Source: Gp6-AA40 sp963723495
Lineage (GTDB): Bacteria; Acidobacteriota; Vicinamibacteria; Vicinamibacterales; UBA2999
Length of the DNA: 64,000 bases
NCBI GenBank assembly: GCA_963723495.1
Contig: CAVRQR010000009.1
Span: forward strand, 620,001-684,000
Direction of reading: 5' to 3'
Part shown: positions 27,102 to 36,518 of the stretch, piece after piece
Layout: every line of letters begins with the position of its first letter
Position numbering within the stretch: position 1 is the first letter of the stretch
The notes under the pieces: model-generated
Databases searched by the model: none
What the model was told of the DNA's origin: nothing
What the model saw: the letters and a program-made list of their open reading frames with translations, nothing else
Program-made: the position numbers and the translations under genes

Positions 27102-28535
27102 ATGCTGCGAGAGAGCGACAGCCGCGAATCGTCATCAACATCACTCCGCCCGATGCTGTGGCTGGTAGCGACCGCGGCGTTCATGCAGATGCTGGACACC
27201 ACGATCGTCAACACCGCGCTGCCGTCGATGGCCACGAACCTTGGCGAATCGCCGCTCCGCATGCAGGCCGTCGTCGCCTCGTATGCGCTCGCCGTGGCGA
27301 TGGTGATCCCGGCATCAGGATGGCTGGCGGATAAGTTTGGAACTCGAGGCGTGTTCCTGGCCGCCGTCGTGCTGTTCAGTCTCGGCTCGCTGGCGTGCGC
27401 GATGTCACGTGAGCTGACCCAGCTCGTGGCCGCGCGTGTCCTGCAGGGGATCGGCGGCGCCATGCTCCTTCCGATTGGCCGGCTGGCGGTGCTCCGCGTG
27501 GTGCCGCGGCAGGACTTCCTCGCCGCCATGAGCTTCGTGACGATACCCGGCCTGATCGGACCACTCGTGGGACCAACCCTCGGCGGGTGGCTCGTCCAGG
27601 TGGCGTCGTGGCACTGGATCTTCCTCATCAACATTCCGCTTGGCGTCGTGGGTGGTCTGGCAGCGCTGCGTGTGATGCCGGATCTGCGTCAACCGGTGAC
27701 CCGCTTCGACATGCTCGGCTACGTGTTGCTCGCTTTCGGCATGGTGGCTGTGTCGATCGCGCTCGATGCGCTGTCCCAGCGTCAGCCGGAACATGGGACC
27801 GGCTTCGTGCTGGCCGTGGCCGGACTGGCGAGCCTCGTCGCGTACTGGCTCCACGCCGCTCGCACCGACCGTCCGCTGTTTCCGCTCGACCTCTTCAGAG
27901 TGCACACCTTCAGCGTGGGCGTGCTGGGCAACCTGTTCTCGCGCGTCGGCAGCGGCGGTATGCCGTACCTGATTCCGTTGATGATGCAGGTGGCCCTTGG
28001 CTACTCACCGGTCCGCGCCGGCATGATGATGATTCCAGCCGCACTGGCGGGCATGTTCTCCAAGCGGATTGTGGTCCCGCTCGTGCGCGTGCTCGGGTAT
28101 CGACGCGTGCTGGTTGGCAACACGGTGCTGGTGGGCCTTGCAATGGCGAGCTTTGCACTCGTGAAACCCGGTCTCCCGCTCTGGGTCCACATCGTGCAGT
28201 TCGCCTGTTTCGGCGCCGTCAACTCGCTGCAGTTCACCGCCATGAACACGCTCGCGTTGCGTGACCTCGATGGCGAACTGGCGAGCAGCGGGAACAGTCT
28301 GCTCTCGATGGTGATGATGCTGACGATGAGCCTTGGAGTGGCCGTCGCAGGTGGGCTGCTCGGAGCCTTTGGTGGCGGTGTTGTCGGACCAGAGAGTCTC
28401 GAAACTCTGAACGCCTTCCGCTGGAGCTTTGCCTGTCTCGGGCTCGTCACGCTGACGTCGGCCGCCATCTTTGCGCAACTGGAACCCACGCACGTTATTC
28501 CGCGGGCGACGGTTCAAGAAGCTGATTCGACCTGA
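27102..28535 (+). CDS. DHA2-family (EmrB/QacA-type) MFS drug exporter, 14 TM
   Basis: A 477-residue proton-driven exporter. Helix 1 contains the DHA2 motif LDTTIVNTALPSMATNLGES (motif D1), and motif A follows as GWLADKFGTRGVFLAAVVLF. Motif C-like sequence is TIPGLIGPLVGPTLGGWLVQ. Fourteen hydrophobic segments can be followed to the end. ATG 27102 opens LRESDSRESSSTSLRPMLWL, a short cytoplasmic lead. The final 22 bases overlap convergently with the metallopeptidase gene on the other strand. Substrate is not predictable. Confidence 0.88.
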   Translation: MLRESDSRESSSTSLRPMLWLVATAAFMQMLDTTIVNTALPSMATNLGESPLRMQAVVASYALAVAMVIPASGWLADKFGTRGVFLAAVVLFSLGSLACAMSRELTQLVAARVLQGIGGAMLLPIGRLAVLRVVPRQDFLAAMSFVTIPGLIGPLVGPTLGGWLVQVASWHWIFLINIPLGVVGGLAALRVMPDLRQPVTRFDMLGYVLLAFGMVAVSIALDALSQRQPEHGTGFVLAVAGLASLVAYWLHAARTDRPLFPLDLFRVHTFSVGVLGNLFSRVGSGGMPYLIPLMMQVALGYSPVRAGMMMIPAALAGMFSKRIVVPLVRVLGYRRVLVGNTVLVGLAMASFALVKPGLPLWVHIVQFACFGAVNSLQFTAMNTLALRDLDGELASSGNSLLSMVMMLTMSLGVAVAGGLLGAFGGGVVGPESLETLNAFRWSFACLGLVTLTSAAIFAQLEPTHVIPRATVQEADST

Positions 28536-29623
28536 TACGTCTCAGCGGCTCCTTCAGACTGCGCAGCGATCACGTCGTGCACGAATCGGAGCTTCGCGAT
28601 CGCTGGATCGCTCAACACGAACGGGTAGAGATCGGGCAGGCCCATGCTGCGATTGAGGCTGTTCAGCGCGTCGGTCAGCGGGAACCATGCCGTGATGAGA
28701 TTGTCGAAGTTGTCGAAGTGAAGGCGGCGCGTCGCCACGTTCGAGATCGGCGCGCCGGAGACGGCGCGTGGCGCAAGTGAAAGCCCATACACACGCGCGG
28801 TCTCCAGCGTGTCCACCATGTGCAGGTAGTGCGCAAACGTTTCGGCCCAGTCCTCCCACGGATGCATCGAGGCGTAGGTGCTGACGAATCGCACGACCCA
28901 GTCACTCGGCGCCCCCTGTTCGTAGTGCCGCGTCTGCGCCTCCGCGTAATCCTGTGTTTCGTCGCCGAAGAGTGCCCGGAACGGCTCGAGCCACCGGCTG
29001 TCCTTGATCAGTCGATCCCAGTAGTAGTGACCGACTTCGTGGCGGAAGTGACCGAGTACCGTTCGATAGGGCTCGTTCAGTTGCTCGCGCGTTTTCTCGC
29101 GAACAGCGTCCGACGCTTCCGCGATATTGATGGTGATCAGGCCGTTATTGTGACCGGTGAATACCGCCTCTTCGGTCGTGCTCGCCTTGAAAGAAAACCC
29201 CAGGCCACCGGCCGTCGCTCGCGGCTCGATGCGAAGGCCCAGGACGGAGAGGCTGTAGATGAGACGGCGCTTTGCCGGTTCGAGCCGCAACCAGGCCCGA
29301 CGCGCCTCGACATTCTCGAGGTTCGGGATGAACTCGTTGAGCGCGCACGACGGGCAGAACGCGCCGCCACTTTCAGCAGGAACCGCCCAGTTGCAAGCCT
29401 CGTGTTCCTCGTAGTTGCGGCACAGGCGAACCCGTTGCCCGCCGGCCTCAGACGCCAGGGCGACGAATTCGCAGGGCGCGCCAGGCTCCGCGCCGTCCAC
29501 AGGCTCGAGCGAGCTCATCGCATTCAGTTCCGGCACATAGGCAAGTCGTCGCCCGCATCCCTCGCACCGCGTGTTTTCGAAGTACACGACCTGGTTGCAA
29601 CTCGGACACGTGAAGAGCTTCAT
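28514..29623 (-). CDS. Zinc-ribbon plus putative zinc metallopeptidase (Peptidase_Mx-like)
   Basis: A protein of about 369 residues. The N-terminal zinc ribbon reads MKLFTCPSCNQVVYFENTRC then EGCGRRLAYVPELNAM. A second cysteine cluster (VRLCRNYEEHEACNWAVPAE and FCPSCALNEFIPNL) follows. The catalytic motif lies in FRHEVGHYYWDRLIKDS, an HExxH zinc site, and the C-terminal half DWAETFAHYLHMVDTLE supplies the further ligand region. This matches the 'putative zinc-binding peptidase' family found in many bacteria, with unknown substrate. ATG 29623 is chosen because the cysteine ribbon starts there; upstream codons read as unrelated sequence. Confidence 0.85.
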   Translation of the reverse strand: MKLFTCPSCNQVVYFENTRCEGCGRRLAYVPELNAMSSLEPVDGAEPGAPCEFVALASEAGGQRVRLCRNYEEHEACNWAVPAESGGAFCPSCALNEFIPNLENVEARRAWLRLEPAKRRLIYSLSVLGLRIEPRATAGGLGFSFKASTTEEAVFTGHNNGLITINIAEASDAVREKTREQLNEPYRTVLGHFRHEVGHYYWDRLIKDSRWLEPFRALFGDETQDYAEAQTRHYEQGAPSDWVVRFVSTYASMHPWEDWAETFAHYLHMVDTLETARVYGLSLAPRAVSGAPISNVATRRLHFDNFDNLITAWFPLTDALNSLNRSMGLPDLYPFVLSDPAIAKLRFVHDVIAAQSEGAAETYQVESAS

Positions 29624-29752
29624 GGCTGCGCTGAATGCATTGCTCGCGCCAGTGATGAGAATGCCGCCGCTCGACCACGTTAGCACGAGCTTTGCGTATG
29701 CGCACCGGAGAACCGAGTCACTGCGACTCTTCCGTGTTTGGAGAAGCTGTTT

Positions 29753-30229
29753 ATGGCTACCGCTACCGACGACAAGACCACCACCAAGACCACGCGTGAG
29801 CAGTTGATCGAGAAGCTCAACGAGGACCTGGCCCGAGAGTACCAGGCGATCATCGCTTACACCGTTTATTCACAGGTGCTGAAGGGCGCTGAGTACATGG
29901 CCATCGCCGCGGAGCTGGAGGTCCATGCGGGTGAGGAGTTGCAGCACGCGCTGACGATTGCCAAGCAGATCGACTATCTCGGCGGAACACCGACCACCAG
30001 CGCGTTGCCAGTCAAGCAGTCCGACGATGCGCGGGAGATGCTGCGTGCGGACCTCGAAAACGAGAGCGCGACGATTCGCGCCTACCGCGAGCGTGTGGTT
30101 CAGTGTGAAGCGCTTCACGAGTACGCCATCGCGGAAGACATCCGGGAGATCCTGCGCCAGGAGCAGGAGCATCAGATCGATTTGGCGACGGCCCTCGGCG
30201 AGGACGTCCCGAACATGTCACGCGGCTGA
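29753..30229 (+). CDS. Ferritin-like/bacterioferritin-type protein
   Basis: A 158-residue four-helix-bundle protein. Helix A contains EQLIEKLNEDLAREYQAIIA and helix B contains the ExxH pair in AELEVHAGEELQHALTIAKQ. Helices C and D are ENESATIRAYRERVVQCEAL and REILRQEQEHQIDLATALGE, with the second ExxH (QEQEH). These glutamates and histidines build a di-iron site. ATG 29753 has GGAGAAG six bases upstream; an ATG at 29738 is poorer. Likely roles are iron storage or detoxification of peroxide. It stands as a single gene with its own upstream region. Confidence 0.85.
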   Translation: MATATDDKTTTKTTREQLIEKLNEDLAREYQAIIAYTVYSQVLKGAEYMAIAAELEVHAGEELQHALTIAKQIDYLGGTPTTSALPVKQSDDAREMLRADLENESATIRAYRERVVQCEALHEYAIAEDIREILRQEQEHQIDLATALGEDVPNMSRG

Positions 30230-30259
30230 CTCGTCCTGCTCCGCTCAGAAAGCGAGCTG

Positions 30260-31807
30260 TTACGGCACCGTGGCCGTCGAGCGTGCTGGCGTCAACTGGC
30301 GCAGGAGCTTGGCTGAGGCTTCCCGGAGCGCACTGGTTTTCATCCGCGTGGCCTCTCCGGGAAGACGCACACCTTCGGCAACATCGAGCGGTGTGCGTCC
30401 GCGCTTGTCCTTCGTTTCGACCGACGCGCCGTGGTCAACCAGCAGTTGAACGACACCTGCGCCTCGAGGGACGGCGTGATGCAACGCCGTGAGCCCATCC
30501 TCGTCGGTGGCGTTCACGTCCGCTCCGCGCTCGATGCACAGTCTGACGGCGTCAATCGCGTCCGATTCAGGCCCGTAGTCGAGACCGCCGAGGATGGTTT
30601 CCCCCGTCCGCCAGCCAGCCCCGGCCGCCAGCATGAGCACGGAGGTCTGATCCTTCTGTTTCAGCGCTGGATTGGCGCCGCCGTCCAGCAGGACCCGCAT
30701 GACCTCGACGTCAGCGAAGCGCGCGGCGCGCATCAGCGGCGTCGCTCCCTCGGCCAGCGCCGCATCGCCGGGGCCCCGCCTCCGGCCCCAGCGTAGCGTC
30801 ACCGCTTTGAGGGGCAGGTCGGGCTCGGCTTTTTGGGTCAGCAGCAGTCTGATCAGGTCGATCGTGCTGGGTGGACCGAAGGACGGTCGCAGCGCCTTGC
30901 GCTCCGGATACATCTCGGTCGTGTGCAGTTCGACAGCCGCATACAGCGGCGTCATGCCGGCAGCGTCTGCGATGTTCGGATTGGCGCCCCGCTCCAGCAG
31001 CAATCGAGCGACATCGTGATGACCATTGACGATGGCCACCGTCAGCGCTGGCGTGCCGTCGGGGTCCTGCACGTTCAGGTCGGCGCGCGCATCGGCCAGG
31101 GCCTGTGCCGCCTCCAGCGCCCCCTGCCGCGCGGCGAACATCAACGCAGTAAATCCGCCTTGTGGTGGTGGAAGCGTCGCATGGGTCGCGAGGTTGTAGC
31201 GGACGTTTGGAAACGTCAGCGTGCGCGAACGCACATCCGTTGCGGCGCCATGACCAACCAGCAGCCTGACGATGTCGGCGTGATTCTGTGCTGCGGCCCA
31301 CATCAGCGCCGTCTCGCCACGCCAGGACTCCGCGGCGTTCACGGTCGACCCCGCTTCGATGAGCAGTGCGACCGCGCTCGCACTACCCGAGCGGGACGCG
31401 GTCATCAGCACGGTCTCACCTTCGGGCGACGCCTCATTGGGATTGGCGCCCGCCTTGAGCAGCGCATCGATCAGCCGGGCGCTCCCGTTGGTAGCGGCCA
31501 ACGCGAGCGGCGTCACACCGAGGCGATTCGCCAGTGACACGTTCGCGCCGCTCTCGATGAGCGCCATCGTCATCTCGATGTCATCGGCTTGAACGGCCCA
31601 GTGAAGGGCCGTCGTGCCATCACCTTCGGGAGCGTTTACGTTGACCCGCGCTTGCACCAGCGATCGCACCGCCGCGACATCCCGTCGTTTCACCGCGGCG
31701 ATGAGTCGTTCGTCTGCAAACGCCGGGTCGGGAATAGCGGCTGCCGCCATCGTGACGATGACGGCAGGCAGCAATCCCCCCGTCGATCGTCGGAGGAAGG
31801 AGGTCAC
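30260..31807 (-). CDS. Secreted ankyrin-repeat protein
   Basis: GTG 31807 overlaps the DUF1552 stop (GTGA) and opens a signal peptide ending AIPDPAFA. Then come about ten ankyrin repeats: GTTALHWAVQADDIEMTMAL, GVTPLALAATNGSARLIDAL, GETALMWAAAQNHADIVRLL, GTPALTVAIVNGHHDVARLL, GMTPLYAAVELHTTEMYPER, GATPLMRAARFADVEVMRVL and GLTALHHAVPRGAGVVQLLV among them. Insertions between repeats 4 and 5, and 6 and 7, break the regular 33-residue spacing. About 515 residues in all. It is the last gene of a three-gene operon with DUF1592 and DUF1552 proteins, a pairing I recall as frequent in Acidobacteriota and Planctomycetota; the role is probably extracytoplasmic protein-protein contact. Confidence 0.85.
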   Translation of the reverse strand: MTSFLRRSTGGLLPAVIVTMAAAAIPDPAFADERLIAAVKRRDVAAVRSLVQARVNVNAPEGDGTTALHWAVQADDIEMTMALIESGANVSLANRLGVTPLALAATNGSARLIDALLKAGANPNEASPEGETVLMTASRSGSASAVALLIEAGSTVNAAESWRGETALMWAAAQNHADIVRLLVGHGAATDVRSRTLTFPNVRYNLATHATLPPPQGGFTALMFAARQGALEAAQALADARADLNVQDPDGTPALTVAIVNGHHDVARLLLERGANPNIADAAGMTPLYAAVELHTTEMYPERKALRPSFGPPSTIDLIRLLLTQKAEPDLPLKAVTLRWGRRRGPGDAALAEGATPLMRAARFADVEVMRVLLDGGANPALKQKDQTSVLMLAAGAGWRTGETILGGLDYGPESDAIDAVRLCIERGADVNATDEDGLTALHHAVPRGAGVVQLLVDHGASVETKDKRGRTPLDVAEGVRLPGEATRMKTSALREASAKLLRQLTPARSTATVP

Positions 31808-33120
31808 AGCGAGACCACTCCGGAGCTCGTGCCAAAGCTCGGAATATCGACGTCGAACCGATGCGCCAGCGCCAACAGAAGGTTCGGCAGGGGTGTTTTC
31901 TCCGGCGTCAGGATGTGACGGCCTCCAGCAACGCGATGGCCACCAGCGATCGCAATCGGAAGTGGAGAAGGCGCGTGGATGTTTCCATCGCCCATGCCAC
32001 TGCCGTAGAGAATCGTTGAATGATCGAGCAACGTGCCGTCGCCGTCCGGCGTCGAACGCAACCGTTCCAGGAACCGGCCGAAGAGCTGGACGTGGTAGGT
32101 GTTGACCTTCGTGTGCGCCGCGATCAGCGCCGGCCGATTCTGCGTATGTGAAACGGTGTGATGCGGATCGGTGACGCCGAGGTTCGGATAGGTCCTCACG
32201 CTGAATTCGCGGCACATCATGAACGTGAAGACCCGCGTCTGATCGGTCTGGAACGCGAGCGCCATCAGATCGAACATCAGCGAAGCATGATCCTCGAATG
32301 ATTCCGGTACACCAATAGGCGCAGTCGGCACGGTCAGCTCACGGCTGGATCGCTTTTCCGCCTGCTGAATGCGACGCTCCGTTTCGCGGACGTTGGTGAG
32401 GTACTCGTCGAGCTGCGTTCGGTCCCGCCGTCCCACGGTCCGCGTGAGCTCGGACAGGTCTTCGGTCACGACATCGAGCACGCTGCGGTCGGCTCGCATG
32501 CGGGCGATCCGCTGGTCGGTGGTGCTCTCCCACCCGAACATGCGCTCGAAGACCACCCGCGGATTGATCTCCATCGGCAATGGCTTGGTGGGCGTCTCCC
32601 AACTGAGCGTGTTCATGTAGGCGCAGCTGTACCCGCTCATGCATGCGCCGAGCAACGCTCCGAAGTCTTCAGTGGCGACCTCCAGCGAGGGAAACATCGT
32701 GTCGCGGCCGACCGCGCCTGCAATCATCTGATCGATGCTGCGTGCGGCGAGAAAGTCGCTGCCTTCCGTTCGCTTGGGAGGGACACCGGTCAACCATGAA
32801 CCGGTGCACGCATGGTCCTGGAGCAGTTCCTCCGGCCTCGCGAGATTGCTGACGATCGTCAGCACGTCACGAAACGGCTCGAGTGGTCGAAGGATCGTTG
32901 GCAGCTCGAAGCCGGGGGTCGTCGATGTCGGCGTCCACTGGTTCAGGATCACGCCGTGCGGGACGTAGACGAACCCGGCACGCGCGGTCGGTCGCGCAGC
33001 CGTCCGGGCGGTGTCCGTCAGGGCGGGCACCATCGCGTCCAGCAGCGGCAGCGCCATCGTGGTTCCGAGACCGCGCAGGAACGTTCGACGAGGCAGCGAG
33101 CGTTTCGTGATGAACATCAT
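31804..33120 (-). CDS. DUF1552 protein with twin-arginine signal
   Basis: A protein of about 438 residues. ATG 33120 overlaps the upstream stop (ATGATG around TGA) and gives MMFITKRSLPRRTFLRGLGT, a Tat signal with RRTFLRG. The mature part has GFVYVPHGVILNQWTPTSTT, QMIAGAVGRDTMFPSLEVAT, SYCAYMNTLSWETPTKPLPM-type sequence (GYSCAYMNTLSWETPTKPLP) and LDHSTILYGSGMGDGNIHAP near the end, all standard for DUF1552. The biochemical role is unknown; the fold is related to sulfatase/alkaline-phosphatase-like DUF1501 proteins. It is co-transcribed with the DUF1592 gene. Confidence 0.88.
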   Translation of the reverse strand: MMFITKRSLPRRTFLRGLGTTMALPLLDAMVPALTDTARTAARPTARAGFVYVPHGVILNQWTPTSTTPGFELPTILRPLEPFRDVLTIVSNLARPEELLQDHACTGSWLTGVPPKRTEGSDFLAARSIDQMIAGAVGRDTMFPSLEVATEDFGALLGACMSGYSCAYMNTLSWETPTKPLPMEINPRVVFERMFGWESTTDQRIARMRADRSVLDVVTEDLSELTRTVGRRDRTQLDEYLTNVRETERRIQQAEKRSSRELTVPTAPIGVPESFEDHASLMFDLMALAFQTDQTRVFTFMMCREFSVRTYPNLGVTDPHHTVSHTQNRPALIAAHTKVNTYHVQLFGRFLERLRSTPDGDGTLLDHSTILYGSGMGDGNIHAPSPLPIAIAGGHRVAGGRHILTPEKTPLPNLLLALAHRFDVDIPSFGTSSGVVSL

Positions 33121-35577
33121 TTCACTCGTCTCCGGTCCGAGGGGGGCGACGTGCGAAGTGCGACGGTCCGGTCCGGAGCGTGCGATGGTCCGGTGGGAGC
33201 CGTGCGCATCTGAAACGGCGCGCTCGTCACCACGCCGAGCACGATTGACGACCATCGATACTCGTTTCGGCCAGCCTCACGGACGATTCTGCGAACGGTC
33301 GGCATGTCGGAGAAGTCAACGCTGCGGCCGAGCGCGTAGGTGAGAAGCTTTTCGGTCATGGTGCGGACGAACACCTCTCGACGGCGCAGAAGCGCATTGC
33401 GCAACGATACCGGCCCATCGATGGGAGTGCCGTCCGAGAGCTGCCCCGAGGCGTCGATTGGCGTTACGCCATCGACGGTTCGCCACGCGCCGACCGCGTC
33501 GAAATTCTCCAGCGCCAGACCGATCGGGTCCATGATCTTGTGGCAGTTTGCGCAGGCCGGGCTCCGACGATGCTGCTCCATGCGTTCGCGCATGGCTTTC
33601 GGCACCGCGCCGTCGCCTTCATCCAATGGCGGTACATTGGGCGGTGGCGGGGGTGGTGGCGTGCCGAGAAGATTATCGAGGACCCATTTGCCGCGTACCA
33701 CGGGCGACGTTCGATTGCCGTGCGACGTGATGGTGAGCACACTGCCCTGACCGAGCAGGCCGCGACGGGCGTCGTCCACCAGCTTCACACGACGGAAATG
33801 ACTGCCATAGACACCCGCGATGCCGTAGTGCTTCGCGAGACGTTCGTCGACGAACGTGTAGTCGGCAGTCAGCAGATCCACCACGCTGCGGTCTTCGCGC
33901 ATGACGCTGTCGAAGAACAACTCCGTCTCTCGTTGAAACGACCGGCGCAGGTTATCGTCGAAGTCGGGAAACGTCTCTTTGTCGGGTAACGAGCTCCGGA
34001 GGTTCCGAAGCTGAAGCCATTGCCCGGCGAAATTGCCGACGAGGGACCCGGCGCGAGGGTCCTTCAGCATGCGCCGGACCTGCGCTTCGAGAACGGTGGC
34101 ATCGTGCAGCCGACCACGGCTCGCAACCGACATCAACTCGTCGTCCGGGATGCTGCTCCACAGGAAGAACGACAGCCGCGATGCCAGTTCGTAGTCGTGG
34201 ATGCGGTAGGTCGATCCGGGTGTCACGGTGCCGGGATCGCGCTCGGCCCGATACACGAATTTCGGATTGGCCAGGATCCCGCGCAGGCCGAACTCGATCC
34301 CCTTTTCGAAGCCCCCTTGCTCGCGACCGGTCCGATACAAGGTCATCAGACGATCGGACTCAGCCCTCGTAATCGGGCGACGATAGGCTCTCGAGCCAAG
34401 CGTCGTGAGAATCGTCTTCGCACATGTCATCTCGTCGGCGGCGGTAGGACGACAGGTGAAGATCCTGCGCCGGCTTGGCGTCTCGCCATGACCGGTCGCG
34501 TTGAACGGGCCGGTGATGGTGACGCTGGCGATGTGGGGAAGGCCCGTGTGATCGCCCGCGTCGATCGTCGTTCGCAGGAAAGGTTGCAGCCTCGAGCCAC
34601 CGGCGGCCGACGTTCGTTTGACGAATGCCACCGCCACGTCGTGCAGGCCGGCGCCGATCGTCACGCGCGTCGTCAGTCGCGTGTCGAGCGCCTTGATGAT
34701 GTCGGCGGCGTTCGCCGCGGACATGGCATTGTCTGCATCACCACCAACCGTCGCCTGGAAAACACGCTTGCCATCCACGGAGAACTCGATTTCGTGTGGC
34801 TCGATCAGCCCGCGGACCGCACCCAGGTTGGTCTGCAGGAGATCGGCTTTGAGGACGTACTGGCCGTCCATCGAGAACGTGTGGCGTGCGAGCAGGCCGC
34901 CACGCGTGCCGAGCGGGAGACCTTCGATGTGCGCGTCTTGTGACACGTCGCCGCGGACCATATAGGTCTGCGAGGTCGGACCAATCAGCGTCGCGTCGCC
35001 AACGGCGAGGGCGCTGATTCGTGCCGCCGCCGACAGATACCGCTCGAGCAGCGTTGGTGAAACGCCCAGCAGCCCCGCGTTGTTATCGAAACCGCCGGCG
35101 GAATCCTCGGCTGGTAGAAGCGAGCTGGCGTCAATCTCGATGGCCAGCAGATCGCGAATCGCGTTCGCGTACTCAGTCCGATTGAGGCGGTGCAGCCACG
35201 GCGCACCAGGTTGCGGTCGACGTGGCGCCGCCGCGTCCAGCGCGGCTTCGAGCCGCGCTGCCAGTGCGTCGTAGGTGGCTTCGTCCGGGCGCGGCATCCC
35301 TGCGGGCGGCATCGCGCCGGCGCGCAGCTTGCGCACGACCTTCTCCCAGATTTCAGGGTGGGCCGCAGCATTCGCCAGATCGACTGCATCCAGTGCAAGG
35401 TCGGCGCTCCTGTTGCGACTGTTGTGGCAGCCGACACAGGTACTGCTGCAGAACTGCCTTGTACTCGGAAAGCTCGCGACTGCTATCCGCGGCTCGAGAG
35501 GATTGCGCACGGGCCCCCGTCGTTCCCGCGGTGATTGCAATTGCTGCGGCGACGATCAGCGCTATCGCGTACTTCAA
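33117..35577 (-). CDS. DUF1587/1595/1592/1588/1585 multidomain protein with a CxxCH motif (one frame break)
   Basis: The planctomycete-type cytochrome-associated architecture. TTG 35577 opens the signal peptide MKYAIALIVAAAIAITAGTT, ending GARA. After one extra base near 35455 the sequence resumes FCSSTCVGCHNSRNRSADL, with a CVGCH heme motif. The order is then DUF1587 (LHRLNRTEYANAIRDLLAIE), DUF1595, DUF1592 (ELASRLSFFLWSSIPDDELM), DUF1588 (TSPVVRGKWVLDNLLGTPPP) and DUF1585 (LTYALGRSVDFSDMPTVRRI). About 815 residues. The set is thought to act in the periplasm, possibly on polysaccharide or in electron transfer, but this is unproven. It heads the three-gene operon. Confidence 0.85.
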
Positions 35578-35597
35578 AGGGTGGTAACCCCGTGCGA

Positions 35598-35603
35598 ATT
35601 ATA
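35598..35603 (-). promoter_or_regulatory. TATAAT -10 element before the DUF1592 operon
   Basis: On the minus strand CGCTATAATTCGC lies 20 bases before the TTG start at 35577, again the TATAATTCGC string seen before 8201 and 47859. No clear -35 box. Confidence 0.45.
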
Positions 35604-35670
35604 GCGATTCCGTCTCGCCGAGGTCCTCCCTGGAACGCGTCAGGAGAGGCCGATACGCATACCTATTTCA

Positions 35671-35736
35671 GAGTAGGCGTGAGCCTATGAGGGGCAGGTA
35701 GGCAAGCCTAAGGCAGGCAGGCCTAAATGCCTGCCT
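35671..35736. repeat. Fold-back GGCAGG/TAGGC repeat over the end of mobA
   Basis: TAGGC-GTGA-GCCTA (35673-35686) is followed by a GCAGGTAGGCAAGCCTAAGG stretch and the strong inverted repeat AGGCAGGCA (35711-35719) / TGCCTGCCT (35728-35736). The stem straddles the mobA stop codon and may serve as its terminator, though there is no T-run. Confidence 0.65.
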
Positions 35737-36319
35737 CTGCAAGGGCGCGTTCATAGTCCTCACGAGTGTTGAGATTGCGCAGCGTTCGCAGATCGGGATC
35801 GGCCGTCATCTCGTCGGGGCGAACGCGTCGCGTCTTCACGGCCTCGAAGAGAAACACTGGTCGCAGGCGATTCTCCGCCAGCAGGCGCTCGACATGCGGC
35901 AGTGCTGATCGACGATAGACCGCCGAGAGCGGGTGTGTGAAACCGTCTATCTCCATGACCGCGATGTCGTAGCCCTCCGCAAGGTCGAGTATCTGATGCA
36001 CGAAGCCGGGAACGAGCAGCGGGACGTCGCAGCTGGTGACATAAGCAGCATCGACGTCGGCTGGTAACGCTTTCAGCCCTGCGCGAAGTCCTTCGAGTGG
36101 CCCACGACCTTCGTTCTCATCGCGTGTCACGATGACGTCGTGCGGCAGCGCTGGGAGTTCCTGATCCCCGGCCGCAACAACGACCATCGGTGAGACGACG
36201 CCGCCAAGGACTCGCACGACGCGCTGCAGCATCGTTTCGGAGCCAAATGGCAGGAGCGCTTTCGACGTGCCCATGCGCGTCGACTTGCCGCCACACAGGA
36301 CGATACCCGCCGTGCGCAT
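35723..36319 (-). CDS. mobA: Molybdenum cofactor guanylyltransferase
   Basis: It attaches GMP to molybdopterin to make the bis-MGD cofactor needed by FdhA-type and FwdB-type enzymes. The N-terminal nucleotide loop reads AGIVLCGGKSTRMGTSKALL with the GGKSxRMGxxK signature. DVIVTRDENEGRGPLEGLRA and AYVTSCDVPLLVPGFVHQIL (TSCDxP) complete the GTP/Mg site. About 198 residues is normal. ATG 36319 is used; an ATG eight codons upstream is possible. An 11-base-stem hairpin lies 39 bases upstream. The C-terminus is encoded by part of a GGCAGG repeat, so the last few residues may have been altered by it. Confidence 0.9.
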   Translation of the reverse strand: MRTAGIVLCGGKSTRMGTSKALLPFGSETMLQRVVRVLGGVVSPMVVVAAGDQELPALPHDVIVTRDENEGRGPLEGLRAGLKALPADVDAAYVTSCDVPLLVPGFVHQILDLAEGYDIAVMEIDGFTHPLSAVYRRSALPHVERLLAENRLRPVFLFEAVKTRRVRPDEMTADPDLRTLRNLNTREDYERALAEAGI

Positions 36320-36357
36320 TGAAGGAAGGCCCACCTGAGGCATTGTAATTTGGACAA

Positions 36358-36385
36358 CTCGTCTGGCGATTCACCGCCAGACGAG
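36358..36385. promoter_or_regulatory. Perfect 11-bp inverted repeat upstream of mobA
   Basis: CTCGTCTGGCG - ATTCAC - CGCCAGACGAG. As RNA this is a strong stem with a 6-base loop; it lacks a U-run on either strand except scattered T's. It could be a terminator/attenuator in the mobA leader or a DNA-binding site. Confidence 0.6.
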
Positions 36386-36518
36386 TGCGAAACCTCGTCA
36401 GATCGCACTTAACGGTTCATGAAAGAGCTGGCACCTCACGTGCACTCATTGGTGACGGCGGGTTTAAAGGCCCGTCACGAACCGCGGCGAATACGCGTCG
36501 CGATACAGGAGAACGAAC

